8,029 nt of DNA, from the NCBI GenBank assembly GCA_013152995.1, contig JAADFH010000007.1, forward strand, positions 1-8,029. Reading direction: 5' to 3'. The position numbers were made by a program, and so were the translations under genes. Numbering within the stretch: position 1 is the first letter of the stretch; every line of letters starts with the position of its first letter. The notes beneath the pieces are model-generated. The model was not told where the DNA came from. It worked only from the letters and a program-made list of their open reading frames with translations, and searched no databases. This stretch comes from Methanobacteriota archaeon (lineage in GTDB: Archaea; Hydrothermarchaeota; Hydrothermarchaeia; Hydrothermarchaeales; BMS3B). This document shows, in pieces, positions 5,909 through 8,029 of the stretch.

Positions 5909-6322
5909 CTCTTGTGTTAGAGGCTTGGTGTGTGGTGATGTAATGCCTCAAGCAATATCCCAGCGCCAGCGGCTGCCTCCGGTGACAAGAGCACTCTACT
6001 CGCTGGCTTGCTGCTTAGGGGCTATCTTGAAGGCGATGAGACAGAGCTTGAGCCATGACAAGGTACTGATAAAAGCTGCTGTTATGGCTGATGGTTGAGC
6101 TAGAACAGAGACATAAGCAGGGTATTTGGCATGACTTGTGCAGATACAGCAAACTTTAGCGTATATCAAACGTTCCGTGGCTCTTGCTATGTCTTACAGC
6201 CATAAAAGGGTGCATCAAACCTCACGATACCTCTGGACCATCCACATACCAGAAAAATTGAAAAGATTCTGCAACATGCTGAAGGTGGGAGGCAGGTTAA
6301 CTTGACAGCACCCATGCATGGG
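5909..6322. other. Divergent intergenic region of about 400 nt without a convincing gene
   Basis: This lies between the CBS promoter (minus) and the promoter of the next operon (plus) and is visibly richer in A/T than the flanking genes. On the plus strand an ATG at 5943 opens a 51-codon frame to TGA 6096-6098, with protein-like text such as VTRALYSLACCLGAILKAMR. After stops at 6114 and 6129 the same frame is open again from 6132 to the TGA at 6303-6305 (57 codons, ending EKLKRFCNMLKVGGRLT). No ribosome binding site or promoter is seen for either. The minus strand also has an open stretch without a start. A 10-bp hairpin lies at 6051-6089. The region could be a decayed gene, an untranslated RNA or a plain regulatory spacer; nothing in it is recognised as a known family. 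Confidence 0.4.
6051..6089 (+). ncRNA. Hairpin in the divergent spacer (possible structured RNA)
   Basis: AGCCATGACA (6051-6060) pairs with TGTTATGGCT (6080-6089) over ten base pairs including one G-U, with a 19-nt loop. The right arm overlaps a second, bulged inverted repeat (CTGCT-gt-TATG at 6076-6086 with CATAAGCAG at 6111-6119), so alternative folds are possible. No known RNA family is recognised. Confidence 0.2.
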
Positions 6323-6337
6323 GAAAACGTTTAAATA
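6323..6337 (+). promoter_or_regulatory. Strong BRE/TATA promoter of the small gene and fae-hps
   Basis: GAAAACG followed by TTTAAATA (6330-6337) is the clearest BRE/TATA box in the window. Spacing of about 27 nt places the transcription start near 6360, a few bases before GTG codons at 6364 and 6367. Confidence 0.7.
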
Positions 6338-6406
6338 CCCTGCCCGAGAGTGTTGTTATTCCGGTGGTGAACCTTGGGAGAGTGCTGCAGAGGCTCAGAG
6401 GAAAGC

Positions 6407-6664
6407 GTGTTTCACAAGAAGCTGAAGGTTAAGCTGAAGGATAAGGGAAAGCAGGGCAGGATAAGGTTCCTGTGCGATTACTTAGAGTATCTGCTCAGGA
6501 ACGACCGCACGCTTCCACCTGACTTTCCCGCGTTTGTGCGCGAGATTATGGGTCTGGACGACCGCAGGGGCTACATCCACATAAGAATCTGGCACGAGGA
6601 CAGCGAGCTGGTGGAGTTTGCGGAAGCTTCAGGCTATGAGTACAAAATAGACCACTACGACTGA
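6407..6664 (+). CDS. Small protein of unknown function upstream of fae-hps
   Basis: The protein is not recognised. From GTG 6407 it has 86 residues: a basic N-terminus (FHKKLKVKLKDKGKQGR), a helical middle (IRFLCDYLEYLLRND), then FVREIMGLDD and a beta-like end (YIHIRIWHEDSELVEF) finishing EYKIDHYD. There is no membrane segment or signal peptide, so it is probably cytoplasmic. The frame is open back to TTG 6374, blocked upstream by TGA 6368-6370. GTG 6407 has AGAGG 5 nt upstream, whereas the GGTGGTGA before TTG 6374 is only 3 nt away, so 6407 is preferred but not certain. Only two bases separate its stop from fae-hps, and the promoter at 6323-6337 serves both, which suggests a role tied to Fae-Hps or its pathway. 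Confidence 0.65.
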   Translation: MFHKKLKVKLKDKGKQGRIRFLCDYLEYLLRNDRTLPPDFPAFVREIMGLDDRRGYIHIRIWHEDSELVEFAEASGYEYKIDHYD

Positions 6665-6666
6665 CC

Positions 6667-7863
6667 ATGATTGAGGACGAGTTTCTCGTGGGTGAGGCTC
6701 TGGTAGGTGAGGAGCCGGAGATTGCGCACATTGACCTGATAATAGGTCCCAAGAGCGGGGCAGCGGGCAGAGCCTTTGTGAACGCTCTCGCCCAGCCACG
6801 CATGGGGCACACGCCAATTCTGGGAGTCATAAGACCGAACCTCCTGACGAAGCCAGCCACACTGATAATCCCCAAGGTGACCATAAGGAGCCTTGAGGAT
6901 GCGGAGAAGGTCTTCGGTCCGGCGCAGAGTGCTGTGGCAAAGGCTGTGGCAGATGCGGTGGAGGAGGGGATAATCCCGAAGTCGGAGGCGGAGAGGCTGG
7001 TAGCCATAGTTTCGGTGTTCATCCATCCCAGGGGCAGGGACTATCAGCGCATCTACCGCTACAACTACGCCGCGACCAAGCTTGCGCTGCGCAGAGCCAT
7101 GCAGAAGTTCCCGTGTATAGATAAGGTTTTAGAGGAGAAGGATAAGTCTATGCATGCGATGATAGGTTTCAGGATAAACAACCTGAAGCATCCTCCTTAT
7201 CTGGAGGTTGCGCTTGACATCCCGGACTGGCGCAGGGTTGAGGGTATAATAAGAGCCCTGCCCAGGAGCGATGCCATAATAATTGAGGCTGGTACACCGC
7301 TGATAAAGCGCTACGGTGTGGAGGTGGTGCAGAAGATTCACCAGCTCCGCCCGGAGAGCGTGGTGGTGGCTGACCTCAAAACCTTAGACACCGGCAACCT
7401 TGAGGCGAGGATGGCTGGCGACGCCACCGCCGACGTTATAGGCTTCTCAGGTCTTGCACCCCTGAAGACCATGGAGAAGTTCATAGAGGAGTGCAGAAAG
7501 GTGGGCGCGCTCTCGCTGATGGACACCCTGAATGTCCCTGATCCAGTGGCGGTGCTGAAGAAGCTGAAGGTTAAGCCAGACATAGTGGAGCTGCACAGGG
7601 CAATAGATGTGGAGCACAGCCAGGAGAGCGAGTGGGGCAACATCAGCGAGATCAAGAAGGTGTGCGGCGACAGAACGCTGGTGGCAGTTGCGGGAGGCAT
7701 AAGGGTGGAGAGGGTGAAGGAGGCGCTCGCCTCGGGTGCTGACATACTGGTGGTGGGCAGGGCGATAACCTGTGCCAAGGACGTTACAGGCGCCGCCAGA
7801 GCGTTCCTGAAGGAGATGGGCGTGCAGGAAGTTGACCAGTTCAGGGTGATGACAGACTTCTGA
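6667..7863 (+). CDS. fae-hps: Bifunctional formaldehyde-activating enzyme / 3-hexulose-6-phosphate synthase
   Basis: A 398-residue fusion known from methanogens and relatives. Residues 1-160 are Fae: VGEALVGEEPEIAHIDLIIG with the catalytic-type H21, then IRPNLLTKP, FGPAQSAVAKAVADAVEEG and FIHPRGRDYQRIYRYNYAAT. Fae condenses formaldehyde with tetrahydromethanopterin. Residues 178-385 are the Hps (OMP decarboxylase-like) barrel: VALDIPD (D184), VVVADLKTLDTG (D236, K238, D241), DIVELHRAID (H310), VAVAGGI and LVVGRAIT for phosphate binding. In archaea lacking the oxidative pentose phosphate pathway, the Hps half runs toward ribulose-5-phosphate plus formaldehyde, which Fae captures, supplying ribose for nucleotides. 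Length matches methanogen homologues of about 390. No Shine-Dalgarno precedes the ATG, so translation probably depends on the small gene ending two bases before. Cytoplasmic; both active sites appear intact. Confidence 0.97.
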   Translation: MIEDEFLVGEALVGEEPEIAHIDLIIGPKSGAAGRAFVNALAQPRMGHTPILGVIRPNLLTKPATLIIPKVTIRSLEDAEKVFGPAQSAVAKAVADAVEEGIIPKSEAERLVAIVSVFIHPRGRDYQRIYRYNYAATKLALRRAMQKFPCIDKVLEEKDKSMHAMIGFRINNLKHPPYLEVALDIPDWRRVEGIIRALPRSDAIIIEAGTPLIKRYGVEVVQKIHQLRPESVVVADLKTLDTGNLEARMAGDATADVIGFSGLAPLKTMEKFIEECRKVGALSLMDTLNVPDPVAVLKKLKVKPDIVELHRAIDVEHSQESEWGNISEIKKVCGDRTLVAVAGGIRVERVKEALASGADILVVGRAITCAKDVTGAARAFLKEMGVQEVDQFRVMTDF

Positions 7864-7864
7864 G

Positions 7865-7885
7865 CGCAGCATGCCTGCGGTTTTT
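7865..7885 (+). terminator. Hairpin plus T-run terminator after fae-hps
   Basis: CGCAG (7865-7869), loop CATGC, CTGCG (7875-7879), then GTTTTT, directly after the fae-hps TGA. A perfect 5-bp stem followed by five T fits an intrinsic-type terminator; the T-run alone would suffice in archaea. Confidence 0.5.
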
Positions 7886-7904
7886 CGGAGAACGAAACAC
7901 AACC

Positions 7905-7912
7905 TTTAAATA
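7905..7912 (+). promoter_or_regulatory. TATA box of the secreted-protein gene
   Basis: A perfect TTTAAATA, with the A-rich GAAACACAAC before it as BRE. The predicted transcription start is near 7935, leaving a leader of about 18 nt that holds AGGGGGG (7938-7944) upstream of ATG 7953 as a wobble-pairing ribosome binding site. Confidence 0.65.
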
Positions 7913-7952
7913 CAACGCTGACAACGGGAAGGTATTTAGGGGGGTTATTTAG

Positions 7953-8029
7953 ATGAATAAGCATGGATTAGTTGTCTCTGTAGCTGTAGCTCTGCTGTTA
8001 GCGGTGGCTATATCGGGAGCCGCACATGG
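7953..8029 (+). CDS. Secreted or surface protein, signal peptide only (cut by window edge)
   Basis: ATG 7953 opens a frame that runs off the right edge after 25 codons. The visible part is a textbook Sec signal peptide: MNKHG, a hydrophobic core LVVSVAVALLLAVAI, then SGAAH, with a plausible cleavage after SGA or GAA. A strong TATA box and separate leader show it starts its own transcript. An S-layer or other abundant surface protein is possible but cannot be inferred from the signal peptide alone. Base composition of this start (gtt, gct, tta codons) is less GC-biased than fae-hps. Confidence 0.7.
   Translation, partial: MNKHGLVVSVAVALLLAVAISGAAH

Noticed and set aside
5874..5951. N-terminal extension of the CBS protein to ATG 5951
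   Set aside because: The extension contains the best BRE/TATA box for this gene at exact leaderless spacing to ATG 5873, and has no CBS-family similarity.
6033..6094. C/D-box-like words (CGATGAG, CTGA, CTGATGG) suggesting a guide sRNA
   Set aside because: The C box is imperfect, D/C' spacing is irregular and no terminal stem brings the boxes together.
6395..6406. GAGGAAAG, similar to the conserved start of RNase P RNA
   Set aside because: Only eight bases match, other conserved RNase P elements are absent nearby, and the site is the 5' end of a coding region.
6546..7964. Minus-strand open frames opposite fae-hps
   Set aside because: They lie opposite an intact, well-recognised enzyme and show no motifs, so they are antisense shadows.
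1..8029. CRISPR array, insertion sequence ends or integration site at the tRNA
   Set aside because: No regularly spaced repeats or transposase motifs were seen, and no duplicate of the tRNA 3' end was found by eye in the window.

Overview
The window looks like a GC-rich chromosomal segment of a euryarchaeon with a methanogen-type C1 metabolism (methanogen, anaerobic methane/alkane oxidiser or Archaeoglobi relative; the species cannot be named from sequence alone). The evidence is a fused Fae-Hps protein, a CdhC-type acetyl-CoA synthase subunit, TATA/BRE-like boxes of TTTAAATA type centred about 24-29 nt before many starts (implying leaderless mRNAs), a tRNA gene without encoded CCA, and several families common in archaea (COG2236-like phosphoribosyltransferase, small CBS-pair protein, SAMHD1-like HD protein).

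Layout. Positions 1-5873 are read from the minus strand. In transcription order these are: a small CBS-pair protein, a tRNA-Val(UAC) starting one base after the CBS stop codon, a two-helix membrane protein with a PH-like domain, a divergent creatininase-family hydrolase, an HD-domain (d)NTPase, and a tightly overlapping trio of membrane-anchored protein, phosphoribosyltransferase and CdhC-like protein. The minus-strand block ends with the 5' part of a small antitoxin-like gene cut by the left edge. Positions 5874-6363 are the divergent spacer; its central 400 bases are unexplained (short open frames and a 10-bp hairpin). Positions 6364-8029 are read from the plus strand: a small unknown protein, fae-hps two bases later, a hairpin plus T-run terminator, and the signal peptide of a secreted or surface protein cut by the right edge.

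How the genes work together. Fae-Hps links ribulose-5-phosphate synthesis to tetrahydromethanopterin C1 units, and CdhC normally makes or cleaves acetyl-CoA from methyl and CO units, so both ends of the window touch C1 metabolism. The CdhC here is atypical. It keeps the Fe4S4-ligand cysteines, but the nickel-binding Cys-Gly-Cys is Cys-Ser-Cys, several residues around the A-cluster differ from the usual family, and its operon partners are a membrane protein and a phosphoribosyltransferase rather than other cdh subunits. That trio is the most unusual element of the window.
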